The position numbers were made by a program, and so were the translations under genes. A DNA stretch of 64,000 bases from the NCBI GenBank assembly GCA_003260075.1, contig QLIY01000134.1, forward strand, positions 103,264 through 167,263, in the 5' to 3' direction. The notes under the pieces were generated by a model, which worked only from the letters and a program-made list of their open reading frames with translations, searched no databases and had not been told where the DNA came from. Within the stretch, counting starts at the first letter, position 1, and every line of letters begins with the position of its first letter. The DNA comes from Phallusia mammillata. Its lineage: Eukaryota; Chordata; Ascidiacea; Phlebobranchia; Ascidiidae. This document shows, one piece after another, positions 12,105-25,100 of the stretch.

Positions 12105-15100
12105 TTTTTAGTACAACTGTTTGTTTGTTTGTTTTACAATTCTAAAAATGGTCACATTCCAGAGAACGGTTTTTATGATCACCCGAAATGCTGGGGGGCC
12201 CACGCTCTAAAAACATTGATGGAAATATATTTAGAATGTCGGACTATGTAGACAAATTAAGACAATGACCGTGTTAAAATAGTGCACCATTCGGCTTTTA
12301 TATGGACACAGCAGCTATATCAAAATGCACAAAAATAGCCTAATGAATGCCACAAGCATTTATTACTAGGAAGCAATTACTGTTGTGTCACTTTATCAAA
12401 ACGAAACATAAAACCAATGTCAAGGAAGTGGCCCTGGAAACGAAACCACAGAGCATATTGCGAATTCACTATAAAAGGCGGAAACTCAGTATTTTCGCGA
12501 ACATGGATTCGACATGACTGTTCAAGTCTCGACCACAATTGGGCGCATATTACAGTTCAAAGAGCCTCGTACAGCGAGTAGCATAAATGCTGTGGCGACA
12601 AGCTGAAACAGGAAACGATGGTTAAGGGCTTTGGCCACAGCATCCGTTAATCGCATGCAGACACTTGCAGCAATTCCACGCGAACAACCACGAAATTCAT
12701 AATCTCCGGCGCAATTACGACCAAAATAACTCAAGTTGGAACCCTAATTGCCCGGTAATTTGCCTTTCGAGTTCAAGGGCGTCAAGCACCTGGGTTTATT
12801 ACCTGAACTGTTTATCTCGTGTCTGTAAATTAACTCGGACAAGATGTTGCAAAGGCGTTTACGGCACGGGTAGTACAAGACGCCACAGTGGCAAAGTAGC
12901 CACCAATTAAACATCTCGGCATATAATTAGACAAGAACTCAAGTCGTCGGTCACAATATCACTGCCAGATGAAGGCTGATTCGAATAAATCGCTAGGAAA
13001 CGGCGACAAAATTGCCTGATCTGATTGGCTAATTTCCAACAGCGAATAAACAAACCTTAACGAGACTTAATCTGGTTCCAATTACCCGAAAGCCGGTAAG
13101 ACTAAGAGCATTGGCACCACAGGGGCTGATCGGTGAATATTTCGCATAGCTGAGAGGAGATGCTGTTTGCGGGGAGACCTGTCAATCAAACTTGAAGTAC
13201 GAGGGAATGTAGAAACGCCTCCGTAAGACTTTTATTTGGTGGGATTGACAAACATCAAACAAAACAGGTAAAGCTTTTCGCAGTAACAAAATGTGGGCAA
13301 TGTGATTTGTGGGTATTTCAGGATTTTTGAAAGCACTTTTAACAGATTTATAATTCTGTGCTAAATAAGACTAATTGTAAAAACCTTTCTAATACACCCA
13401 CTGTGTGCATCACACCTTAAAATAAAGGATGAAGTAAATGGGTCTCTAGACTTAAGGAAGCAACAGCGCAAGTCAGTATGTTTAAAACAAGACGCTTTGA
13501 CAAACATTTATAAAATACTGTCATTTTAAACAACCAAATATAAACACAGAAAAAAACATCCATGCACCAATTAGCCAGGACTTTGGTCTGCTTGTTGTTC
13601 CAAAGCTTAACATCAGAGAAAAGATTTCCCAGGGCAATAAACGTTGCTAATCTGCAACCCAAACTCAAGAGGCGACCACCCGTAGCATCAAGGTCACACC
13701 ACAAAACACACAGACCCTTTGGCCCGCGCCAAATATCAAAGACGCTTACAGAATCAACTTACAATCACACTAGGAGGCAAAAACTTTCAAACAAAAACAC
13801 CGAAGTCTGACGGCCCGTAGTGACACGCAAGCTTATTCAGCAATCAAGAGCTTTAGACCTCCTCGTGCACACTGGCGATTCAACTAGGACCCACAGAGCG
13901 ATCCCAGACAGCTGATGGCCTGTGCAAATACTAAGGCAAACATCGTAGCTCGTTGGAGTGTTGGGAATCAGCAACGTGGTGGGTCTGATACCTGTCACTG
14001 CTTACCATCAATTACACACATTACCGTCGGATTTCGACAACTCTACGCCGAATGTCGTAATCCAAGGTGTAATTGTAAATGTTTGTTATTTCGAAATCCA
14101 TTCGTGAAGTCTCAAGGACCTGAAATTCCGTGCTTGAACTTACACGGGATCGATGCTTTTAAGAACTACCAATATAAACCATTGTAGAATAACTCTGTTA
14201 CGTCACAATAAACATTTCTTGATTCCTGACCGACTAAAAATCACCACAGTATGCTCCATTCAAACTTTGCTCCCTAACCTCTTTAATGGAAAATGCTTTC
14301 CATTCTTAGCTAACCTCTTTAGTACGAACAAATCAATGTTTTGATAAAGTTTAATCTTCAGTCAAGTATAAATGTTCTGTTCGAGGAAGGGGTCAAAACT
14401 TTTCTTGGAATGGCAAGGTTCAAAGTTGACCTTGCTGTATACATTCTATGAAAACGGTACAAAAAATGTTTAAAAGCTACATACCAAATGATTTCATATT
14501 GTACTTTCTTAAGTAGTGCGACGAAAAAGTAAAGCCTGAACAATAGGTCCAAAATTAGGTTTGCCAGAATACAATTACGACATAAATGTTGCCTAGTGTG
14601 AGGTCGAGTTCAAATCAATGTTGTTTTATTGAAGCTGTAGCCCAAACCCGGTCTGAGTTGCAACGATATTACGAGTTGTTCGATATTTCGACTTTTATAA
14701 CTGGATCAATTTAAAGTCATCCTACAGAACGGATATAGCGATGTGTGTTGGACATAACTCTACTCTATAATTTATGACTAATGGCAAATACAAGGCGTAG
14801 CAGTGGCTGGTTCCAAAAGTATGAAATATTTTGCTGCACATGAAACCGGTTTTATCTAAAACCACAGAAGTCACCAAGTTGTATTGATTTGGATAATGCT
14901 TTGAACTTTGCTTCACACTTAAAACAATTGCTTAAAACTTTATGTTTGGAACATAAGAACAAACATCACGTTTCCAGTAACAAGCAAGATAATTTTCTGC
15001 TTTGCTATACTTTACAATTGACAAACTTTTTTAATGTTTACCGTTTCTCCCAAATCGTATGTAGCGATTCAAACGCGCACCAAATCGGTGGTCAATATGC

Positions 15101-17017
15101 CGTGAAAACGCCAGCCATGCTGTTAGTTAGTGATCGGTAGCATTGCATATTTCCAACAGCCGATAGGTGCAAGTTTTTTTGCAGTCATGCAAGGAATGAA
15201 ACAAAAAATCTGGATAACTTTACAAGCAAACAAATAATTACGGCGTCGAGGCCGCAGCGAACTCAGCCAACAGTTCAACGCAGGCTAAAGGTTTGCCGCA
15301 AAAACATGAAACTTGGGAGATAAACTATCAGGGTAGCACATGCCGTAAACGTTGGTCTCGGGCCTTAATTGAAAAAGCAACTGAACGTCGTTTGAAGAGG
15401 AATGTGTACATGAGAAGGTTACTACGCTATACTATAGGCTATAAACAAACCTGAACTTAACACAAGCCCCCTTATGCCCTTTTGTCGTATATTAAAAGGA
15501 ATTACAACACCAAGACGAAAAGCAGACACCATATTAAATAAAAGAGTCACAAAGGAAGTTGGAAACCCTTAATTACATTTTCTGATGTGCTTGGGATTTA
15601 AAAAAATGGTTGTGGTTTAGGGTTACGTTTGCGTTTACCTCTGTTGTTTTCTAACAGGCGTGCCATTGCCACAAAATAACTGCTTCTAGACATGTTGATT
15701 TGCTAATTTTGAAATGAGCCAGAAATTTGTGAGAAGTTGTACAAAAGCTTCTGTCAGGTTTGGAAATTAAAAAAGGTTTCAGCATAATGGGTTAGTAAGT
15801 TTTTGAATGAAAAAAATTCCTTAATTCCCGAATCTTACAAAACATTCAGAATACGGCCTTGGTGCTATAAATAGAACGGCATCATGTCACATACACTATG
15901 ACACAATAGTGAATAAGATTGCGATATACAGAAGTGCCTACTGTGTGTAAACCTGTGATAACGAATTTCAGCGCGATAAAGTGTGAGATAAAGAACACTG
16001 AGACCCAAGAAAGCGATCTGCCATTCCATACACACAAGCACCTCCGTTCGACGTCAAAACAATCACAATCCACTTTCGCCAACGCTCTTTCTGTTGTGTC
16101 ACAGACGCCGAGGCTGTTACGTCATAAAATGCGTTTGTTTTTCGATAGCGATGCACTGTCGGTCGCTTGCAACTCGAGCTGGGCGGCAAGCAGGACTTTG
16201 ATCGTGTTCAGTGATGCGCGACACAGAAAGGGCCACGTGCCGGGCTTTGATGTGCAATGAGGCGTGACCTGTTCTTGTCAGCGGGTTTTGTTTGCCGAAT
16301 TTGAAACGATGTGACCGCCTGAGTAGGAGATTTTAACTAGCGCCACTTGCGAAGCACCACCGTGTGATATTGATGTACTTGCATTTAGTTACATAGACTA
16401 AAGTAGTTTCTCTGAAAAGTATCATTAATTCAATAATAGCGGCAATCTTTACGTTTTTGCCATTGTTGTATCTCATAAATACTTGTTGCAAAATTTCATG
16501 TAACACCCCTCCAGGCTAAGAATACTGTTTAGAGTTTGGATGCATAGTTTGTGCAAGTCATTGGGGGCTATTGCTCATGCAAAATTCGATAGAATTTGAC
16601 CCAAGCAAAGACATGGTCATACCACACCACTTTACACTAAACGCATGGTCATTTAGGGTTTTAGCTTTATGTTTCGCCTATTTGCATGTCCAATAACAAG
16701 TTTTCCGATACTAACTGGAGCCTACAACCAAATATTTAGGGAATGTTGTGTACGCAGCCTTACCAAACATGTTTGAATCCCGTTTTAACATTAAAGTAAA
16801 CGTCCAAACCAGGAAAATATAAATAACTGTGCCAACACTTTTACAAATAGAACATTACGGACACTTCTTCTTAAACAAAAAGAACAAAAGTTGTCTTTAA
16901 AGTCCAGATGTTAGGTATGATTTTCTCCACATAAAAGATCCCCATTGAGAAACAAATTTTCTTGTGCAAGCAATACAGGCTAACCGTAAATGATACATTC
17001 TTATATTCGGAATGCAT

Positions 17018-17019
<2 letters not shown>

Positions 17020-17090
<71 letters not shown>
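17020..17090. repeat. 71-base poly-C tract
   Basis: An uninterrupted run of 71 C, far longer than any other homopolymer here and without duplicated flanks. It produces spurious poly-Pro and poly-Gly frames on the two strands. It may be a technical fill or a real G-quadruplex/i-motif-forming tract; the constant C spacers elsewhere in the window favour a technical cause. Confidence 0.8.
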
Positions 17091-17091
<1 letters not shown>

Positions 17092-19116
17092 AGGCGGCGG
17101 TACTGGTACTGTCATCAAAACCAGCAGTCCAGCACGCTTCCTGGTGAACTGGACATCTCTTTGAAGATGTGAGGCGAACCGACCGACTGAATTGGGAGTC
17201 TGAGCCCGAATACGACAGGAACAAACGGCCATTGTTCTGTTTTATCTCCATAGTCTGCAGCAAGGCGCGCTTTTGCATCCGGTTTGGCGGCCGTTGCAAA
17301 AAAATACGTAAGTCATGAAAGCGGTCATACATTTTACAGCTAGTGTGATAGTGACAAAATTTCAACCGAAAATACTCAAAAACTAAAAATCCTCATCTGT
17401 AACGAGATAAAAAAGTAATGCCCTTGGAGCTTTATTCGTCAGGTAGCAAAAATAATTTCCTTCAAAATCCATTTTTGGGCCCATTTTAGCTTTTAGAATA
17501 AAATTTAGTTTTTTGTCCTTTTTAGTCTACATATTTCTTTACTCGGCAGATTTGACATTCCATAAAAAACGGCTACGGCCTAATTTACCATTCAGAAAAA
17601 AAAAAGTTTTTAGACATCATTTGAGGACAATTTTATAGGTTGAATAGAGAATTCCTGTCGAAATCTAGTAGACGGAGAACAGTGTTGTATAGTATTCCTT
17701 TAAAGTGGATTTTACTTAACATAAAGACGATGCGCTGATTACTTCATTTCAAAAGGTGCAGTGTCCGCTTGCAGCCTATGCATTAGCTGCAAATCTCGTA
17801 AGGCCTTATTGCCTATCGGAGTTAATTCATGTAGGATTACACACGATTCGAGCAAAGTTTTTTCAGTTTTGTGTAGGTTCACTGCCAGTAGCGCTGGGAC
17901 TTTACACTAAGAGCAACATAATCTCGCCTTTAAAACCGCAGTAGCTTTCTCCGCAACCCCTGCTTACAAAACAATTACGTAACTTGAAGTTCATCCGTTA
18001 GTGGGAGACTGGATTTCCCCCAAACAGTCTAGTTGTCTGGGTAACGCACAGCATGTACTGAAGTCCGAGAAGCTTTGTTAAGATTTAAAGCTTATCTTTA
18101 CACAAAATCCATTAAGTAAGCAATTAACAGAAGCCTCAATGTGCCATCTTAGTGTGTATAGAATCCATTAAAAAGCAGTTTAGACACAATGTAGGGATGT
18201 ACATTTTGTACAAGTAAAGTAGAGATTTGCAAAAACACAAAAAGTGACACAACCAGCAGATCACGAACAGAGCAAGATTGATTAGTGACAATCCTTACAA
18301 GTGTTAAACTGTTTGACAACATAAGTTAATTGTCCAAGCTTGTGGTATTGAAAAATACACGAAATTTGAAATTAAAAAACCCACGTTATCAATGATGCAG
18401 ATCGGAAAAGTGCATGCGTTCAACCGTTTTCTCCTTATATTTTGGTTTATGGTTGATGCAACCTAACACACAAACGAACATGACAGTGGTAAGACACTTG
18501 GTTTTGTAAACATGTCAAGCCTTTAAACTTTTGACAATGGCGTTTAGCCTTCAAACAAATTGTGATGTTTAAAGCTTATTATGTTTAGTTGTATTTACAA
18601 CAATTGTTGATCAAAACCAGCGATAAAGTCAAAAGTTGGACAAGGAAGCAAAACCATTCACCAAAGCCAAACGGTGTTACAATAATGCGACACACCCAAC
18701 CTTAACAAACAACTTAATGTCTATGGGACGATGTGTTTCGCCAAGTTTATGGAAGTATAATTCACAAATAAGGAGTAATTTAGATGATTTTCACATAAGA
18801 CCCTTGTAGAATAAAAGTAGTCATAATATACCGATTAGGGCATGAATAATCAAGCAAAGTAAATGACACAACAAACGTAAACTTTGTGAAGAAATACCAC
18901 TTATTATTTCAACTAAATCATGCATTTACGCGATTGAATGTGTGTCGCATTTGGGAGATCGTTGAAACTGTTACGGGAATGAGGCTTGCGAACACGGGGT
19001 CCAGTTAATTAAGAAACAGCAATCGCGGCTTTTCGCCTGTTGTGTCAAGCCAGGCAGAAAAACGAGAGATCAAAGAGCCAATGCTTTGATGCGAAAAAAG
19101 GGAAAAAGGGGGCCGG

Positions 19117-19123
19117 TATATAA
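19117..19123 (+). promoter_or_regulatory. TATA box of the Dickkopf-like gene
   Basis: TATATAA in a GC-rich setting lies 78 bp before the start codon at 19195. An initiator-like TCAGTA (19149-19154) sits about 32 bp downstream, the usual distance from TATA to transcription start, giving a 5' UTR of roughly 45 bases. Confidence 0.65.
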
Positions 19124-19194
19124 GCCGCCGAGAGGCCGTTACCGCGTATCAGTAACCATCAGCGCCGCGTTGACGATTTAAGGCAAGAAAAGTC

Positions 19195-22100
19195 ATGTAT
19201 ATCGTAAAGTTTTGCCTTGTGTTTGTGATTATTCTGCAGTACACTCAGTTTAGCAGTTGTGAAGGAAATAGTGACGATGAAGAAAGTCAGGCAGTTATGT
19301 CTCCACGCCCGAGTCAAGACGACGGTTTAGAACGAACCCAGAGAGCTGCTCACAAGGTGAGATAATCTACAAGTATTTGTGACTAAAGGTTCTTAAGTCC
19401 ATTATGTGCAACAACCTTGAATCTGGTACCACTGTTAATGTGTAAAGCCACAGAACCTTAGCGGGTCACTACAATTCAACCTTCAATGGCAAGAGCATTT
19501 GTCTTCGTGTTTAACAAATATTTTGCGCTAAGATATTAGGGCTTTTCCACGGAATAACAGAAAGATTGGTGGAAATATGTCGTCTTCAATAAAATTAAAG
19601 TTGCGAATTAGTTGTAATGCCTGGATGATAATTGGGGGAAACCGTAATAACAATTCGGGATGTACAAGCGACAATATACAATACGCAAGACAATCGTGTC
19701 AAACGGCGGTGCGAATTAGGAAGAACAAATGTGTTGATATTTCCTGTATAAATTGACTTTATTTTGCGCTTGGTTTCATCTATGAAGCGAAATTTTACAA
19801 GTGCTTTACTATGAATCTGACAGTTCCGCGATGTTACGTGGTTAAGAGGTGGCAATAACAAGTTATCGTCACATTAAAAAGCAGACTTTGTTCACTTGCA
19901 ATTTTGCCCGAAAGCCTTGCGTCGAAGCATTTAAATGCATACGAAGAAATAGATGTAGATTTGTAACTTTTTGCCTCACGTGCCAACAGTTATGCGGTAC
20001 TGCCGGACTTCAAAGTTCAAACAGGCCGTAGTTTTACTATTTCCGCTCTAAAAACGCAGCTGTAAAGAACAGCTCAATAATCGGGGTCTATAGGGTCTAC
20101 GTTGGAACGAATACGAGGCAAACAACAAATATGTCATAGAACAAACGTTATAAATGATCTTAATATTTCCGTTTTGCCAGTTTACTACATTAGTTTGGAC
20201 AAACATCCTCCAGTTCATTGATACCGTGTAAAAAGTAGGCCTATCCGCAAGTGGTTCGGGTACCAGGTTCCAGGGTTTCACAACTAATACGATATTTCAA
20301 TGGGTATTAACAGTTACAGGATTGCCCTATTCATGACATACGGAAGGACAAACAACCGTTAATTCCCGATTTTTTGTGATACAGCTGGGCGCTCGCGTGT
20401 TACAGGGTAACTAAAGGTTTATAGGGGCGCTGCGGAAAATTGTTTTATTTATTTTGCCATTAGTAATGTTATGAAGTTACAGGCCTTTTAAAAGATAATA
20501 AAAATCAAAAACTTAATTAAATAAATAATAAAATTGGCCCGATGGATATAAAAAGTGGATAAAAATCTTTTATGTCATTGCATCAGTTTCAATAAAAATG
20601 TTCGGTAAAACTGCTGTGATTGATGAAATTTTATGGTCAAATTTTAAGATTCGTTGAAAATGTCTTGCTTCTTTAGTGCCACCTGGCGGAAATATTATTG
20701 CTAAAACATTTTTCGGCCAATTATCCTCAATAATAAGTTCAACAGAGAACGTCGCAAACTATCAAAGGCCTAAGACTTTGTTTGTCCAACACAAATACAA
20801 GTCGCTCAGTTTATCCGCTACCCGGGGGCGCGTGGACTTTGAAAGTCGCCGCGCCAGACGATTGTTTTCCTTCGCTTCTTCGCCAACTGTGACCAAACAA
20901 TCGACGCCTTTCGATTTCGAATTCTCGGTTAATCGCCAGGACTCTGTGTTCGCTAACAATCGACCTGTGTCAAAATAAACCGCTGCCGCACACAATGAGC
21001 ATTAAGACATAACAAAGGGTGCAAAACCGGATCGAATGCAGGTTCTTGTGAAATCTTGTCAAATAGAAAATCTCGTTTATTTTTGGTTTGTCGGTATAAA
21101 GTTCAATTTAGTGGCGTTTGGTCGTCATGTTTGGTCGCTTAAGAACTATGAGTTAGCCTGTTGCTTCTTTTTTAAAACAACCTCATTCAAAAATGAAGTT
21201 CTGCACAAGGTATTAAATTACCTTCACATTTTTTTAAATACTGAATTTGTATACAGGTGGTGACCATTATTATTTACCACTTTTTTGTGGCAATATATTT
21301 ATTATTTCTGCAAATCTGGTAGTAATTGTGGAAACCTTTGCAAAATTGTACGACATTATGGTGACTAACTTAAAGCGAAAAAAAAAACGAACGAATTGTT
21401 TTTGCTGCGGCATTGATCGTTGCGTTACCCCGGGTCTTAACCTTTGATCCAGCCGGCTTGACAGGTGCGGTTTTCCGCCAATCAGCTCAGCGTTTTGGGG
21501 CAGGTAAGCGCTTTAACTCAAATACCGCATAGACATGAACGTGCCTTTCAAACCACAAGCCAATAACTAACCGATGATTTTTCAGGGGCTTAATCCTGAT
21601 TTATGCTACTGAAGTTTGTTTTACGTTTCCAGGAAGAAATTTTATCAAACTTCTCCTTGATTTATAAAACGCATTGTGCTTTTAGTAAATCCCAAAGTAA
21701 TCAAAACTAAGCCCCTTTTTATCGAAGGTCAACGCGCTTTTTCGGACGTTGCCTTTGAAGTAGTTTTGAAGTAGAGCCGCAAGTAGTTTTGGCTTGCGCA
21801 TTGAACCATACACATACTTTATAATGGGTCATAATAGTTCATGAAGATTGTAAAAATCGACGTTGGTGATGTTTCAGCGAAAATAAATCGCTTTATTGAC
21901 AAACTGGGGCTTTTCATAATCCCATCCGCCTCTTTTCGCGTCACAGCCACTGATATTCGACTATTTCCTTTACCAGTTGGCTTTAAACAAAAATTTTGAA
22001 ATTCCTTTGTTTTACAACGCCGAGATCAATGGAAGTAAAAGCGCTCGCAAAATCGTGCGCTCTGCAACCCGGAAAGAGCCTTTCAACGCTTCACGTGGCA

Positions 22101-25100
22101 CCTGCTCGAAAACGGATAAGGAACACGCGTTTGTTCTTCAACAAGTTTCGATTTTTGGTCGCGCTTTGTGGAATTTCCTTCACCGAAAGCGCGCGTTTAG
22201 TGTTCAAAAGCCGAGCGGATAAATGCCTTGTTTATTTGAACACAGGAAAAGTCGGAATTGGGTTTGTGGCGACGTTAACAGCCTCCCTCGCCGTTTCCTG
22301 ACTTGCGGACGCGAAATGGGAAATATTACCGAGTGAGCTAAACGACAGGTGTTCAAACATACGACTGTTATAATGTGTCAACGAGGGCAACTTTCTCTCC
22401 AATAAATTGCCTTACAGTATTACAATGCAAGCACAAAATTTTAATTTGAAAACAATTCAATTTCATTAAGAGACAAAGTATTTGAATAAACTGAACATAT
22501 TTGGCTGATGAAATAACCGCTTTTTGTTACATATTGAAGTAATTACATTACATTGTTTGCTTGCGCTGGACTTCACTACTTTTTAATTCGGAAGTGTTGA
22601 ACTAATGTTTAGTGTTTAGAGAACTTGAAAGTGAACGACGTTGTAACATTGAAAACATGCAATAATCTTTACGGTTTTTTTTGATTAATTTTCCGCACAC
22701 AATTTAAGTGCAGAGTTTATGGCTTAAAAACGCACCAAGAAAGCCTGTTTTACGATACATTTACATGTTTCAGTTTTTCGTCGACTTATCGTTTAAATTC
22801 CCGGCTAAATTGGACAACAAACAGTTTATGAAAGCGCAAGTGATTAGAAATGATTGCATAGCGGTATACATGTATAGGTCCTTCAGATATCGCCTATCAA
22901 CGTTTTTCCCCATCGATTAATCATTTGTCAGGACCTCGTTGAACGGTTATTAATAATCTAACAACTCCTTGAGATGGAGGTTAAATTGCCGAGCCGCGCT
23001 TATGTTAGACAAACACGCGTCGCTTTGATGAGCGCACACTTACTGCATTAGCACCAGTGACGCTGCGGCGCTTTATAGCCTGCGCAAATAAACTATGCGG
23101 GCCATAAGCTTTGTATTGCTCTCGAGCACTTATAGGCGGGATGAATTTGTCCCGTTATCAGGGTCCAACTCCTCCGACCTATGACAGCTTCATCCACTGA
23201 GCTGTGTTTATTTTCACGACATATCAACGTTTGAATTAAATTACCGATTCGCGGCATATGTGCGCGGTCTTCACCTGGCGTGAATAACCCGAAATCGTTT
23301 GTTCTTGATTCTAGAATCGGAGATATCGCTCTACCTCAGTTGCGCAATAGATGACGTGACGCACAATCGACATTTTTGCGTCCAATTTCACGTCAATCAA
23401 ACACAGAAACGCTTTCTGGTGAAGCTTAAGAACACAAACTCGCATATTTCATTATAATCGCATTAAAACTGGATTTGGGAGGTCTTATTGCCCCAAAGTG
23501 CAGGGTTTTGCTGATTTCACAGATAGCATGGATTTTCAAATGTTTCAGGCGAAATCGCTTCGGCTTACTTGTCGCTTTTGGATGGTTTTGGCATGACAAT
23601 AACTTAAAACATGCACATAAAATGCTACCGACTCTGGTTTATTCTGATCTTGAATACAAAATCATGACCTTTTACTCCCACGGTGGCCAACGTTGTCAAG
23701 TTAAAAGTAATATACAAGTCATATAACAACCGGAAGAACATATAATGACGCCAACAATCTCTCAATAAAAGTCGTTCAAATCAAAATGCAAAGATTTAAA
23801 ATAAATTAATGTGACCGTTAAGAATATGCAGGGCCAAAAGTTTTTTTGTGAAACCTTTGGATTTATAAGGTTTGTGCGATTTGGGCAAAAGGTCGTGTCA
23901 TCTCACGAGTTGACTTGGTCAATTTTGTTCGCTATGTTGAACAGAAAGCGCCGAGCACAATTTTCAACATTCCTCCCCTAACCACGAGGTTTGTCATTAC
24001 AAGGTCACACGCGTTTGGCCTTGAAAAACGTGCGCCCTGTTCATCGTTGACTGCGCAAGGCAAGATAAGAGTGTTTTCGCAGAGGGTTCAAGTAGCGCAG
24101 AAAGGGCCAATGTTGATTTGTGTTCACATATGCCCTGTATGGGTTAGGTTTTGATAAGGTTTGACTTATGTTTCGATTCCACGAATAAAGGGCCAACGCT
24201 CTTCCGCCCAAACACGGCAGCAACAAACATCGGTAGTTTATTTACCGGTCGACATCGGACATGCCGACTCCATGTTGATGTCAGGAAGGCTCTTATCAGC
24301 CCGATTTTGATCGAGATTGTAAACAAAATGGCGCCGCATGAGCAAGAGTTAATTATGGCGCAATGGTTCTGATAACAAGCATATTGTTACCTATTGTTAC
24401 AACTCTAAGGTGTTGATAAAACCGTATTGCGCGTTTTAAATTAATTATAATTTCAGCCAAAGATACAAGTCAATATCTGAGTGTAAAACACCACAACGTT
24501 TGGACAGTTTGCATTGTCACAATGTTGCGTTCCTTCTGTGGCTTTCATTTGCCATTTTTTCTGACGATCACAATAGAAACAGTATATCACACTCAGTTAT
24601 TGGCTTGTATCTTCTTGCTTAGAATATTTAAAACCGGGAATTGTGTTCCCAAATTATAATTTCTTTTTATTGTTTTGCCTGAATGGTTTGAATACTGTCT
24701 TAATTTTTAAAATATCGCCATTATTATCAAAGTAAAGGTATTTCCAATTAGAAGTTGTGGATTAAAAAGATGTAAAATAGAGAACATAGTACCAAATGTA
24801 CCTTTTTAAATTTAAGGATAAAAACTTGTTTCTCACTTTCGCGACTGGAAAGGGCAACAATTTGGTACATAGTGATTCGAATTTTATTTGCGCTAAGTTT
24901 AGCCAGCGAGTAAAAACACGCCCTTTGAAAAAATACCAACAAATCCAAAAAACTTGATCAAACATTTTCAAATCGCAAACAAAAACGCCACTTCCAAAAA
25001 TTCGCGTTTCCTTTGACGTCAGTTCGGCGAACTATTTGAGTGGAAATAGTTGCAAATATTAAACACGTTTGGGGCTATTTTGGAACGCCGTGGCGAGAAG

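Larger units (their letters stand above)
5264..19116. other. Long non-coding stretch upstream of the Dickkopf-like gene
   Basis: About 14 kb with no frame that has recognisable domains or consistent splice signals. It contains three assembly scars (9469-9831, 10241-10389, 11884-12104), a 71-C run (17020-17090), a tandem 20-bp repeat (7660-7699), and short stretches resembling a tRNA B-box on the minus strand (around 7160-7175 and 7485-7500). Its position makes it the candidate cis-regulatory domain of the gene that starts at 19195. Confidence 0.5.

Noticed and set aside
16871-17365. Long poly-Gly and poly-Pro open frames
   Set aside because: They are read-through of the 71-C run on either strand, with no other coding evidence.
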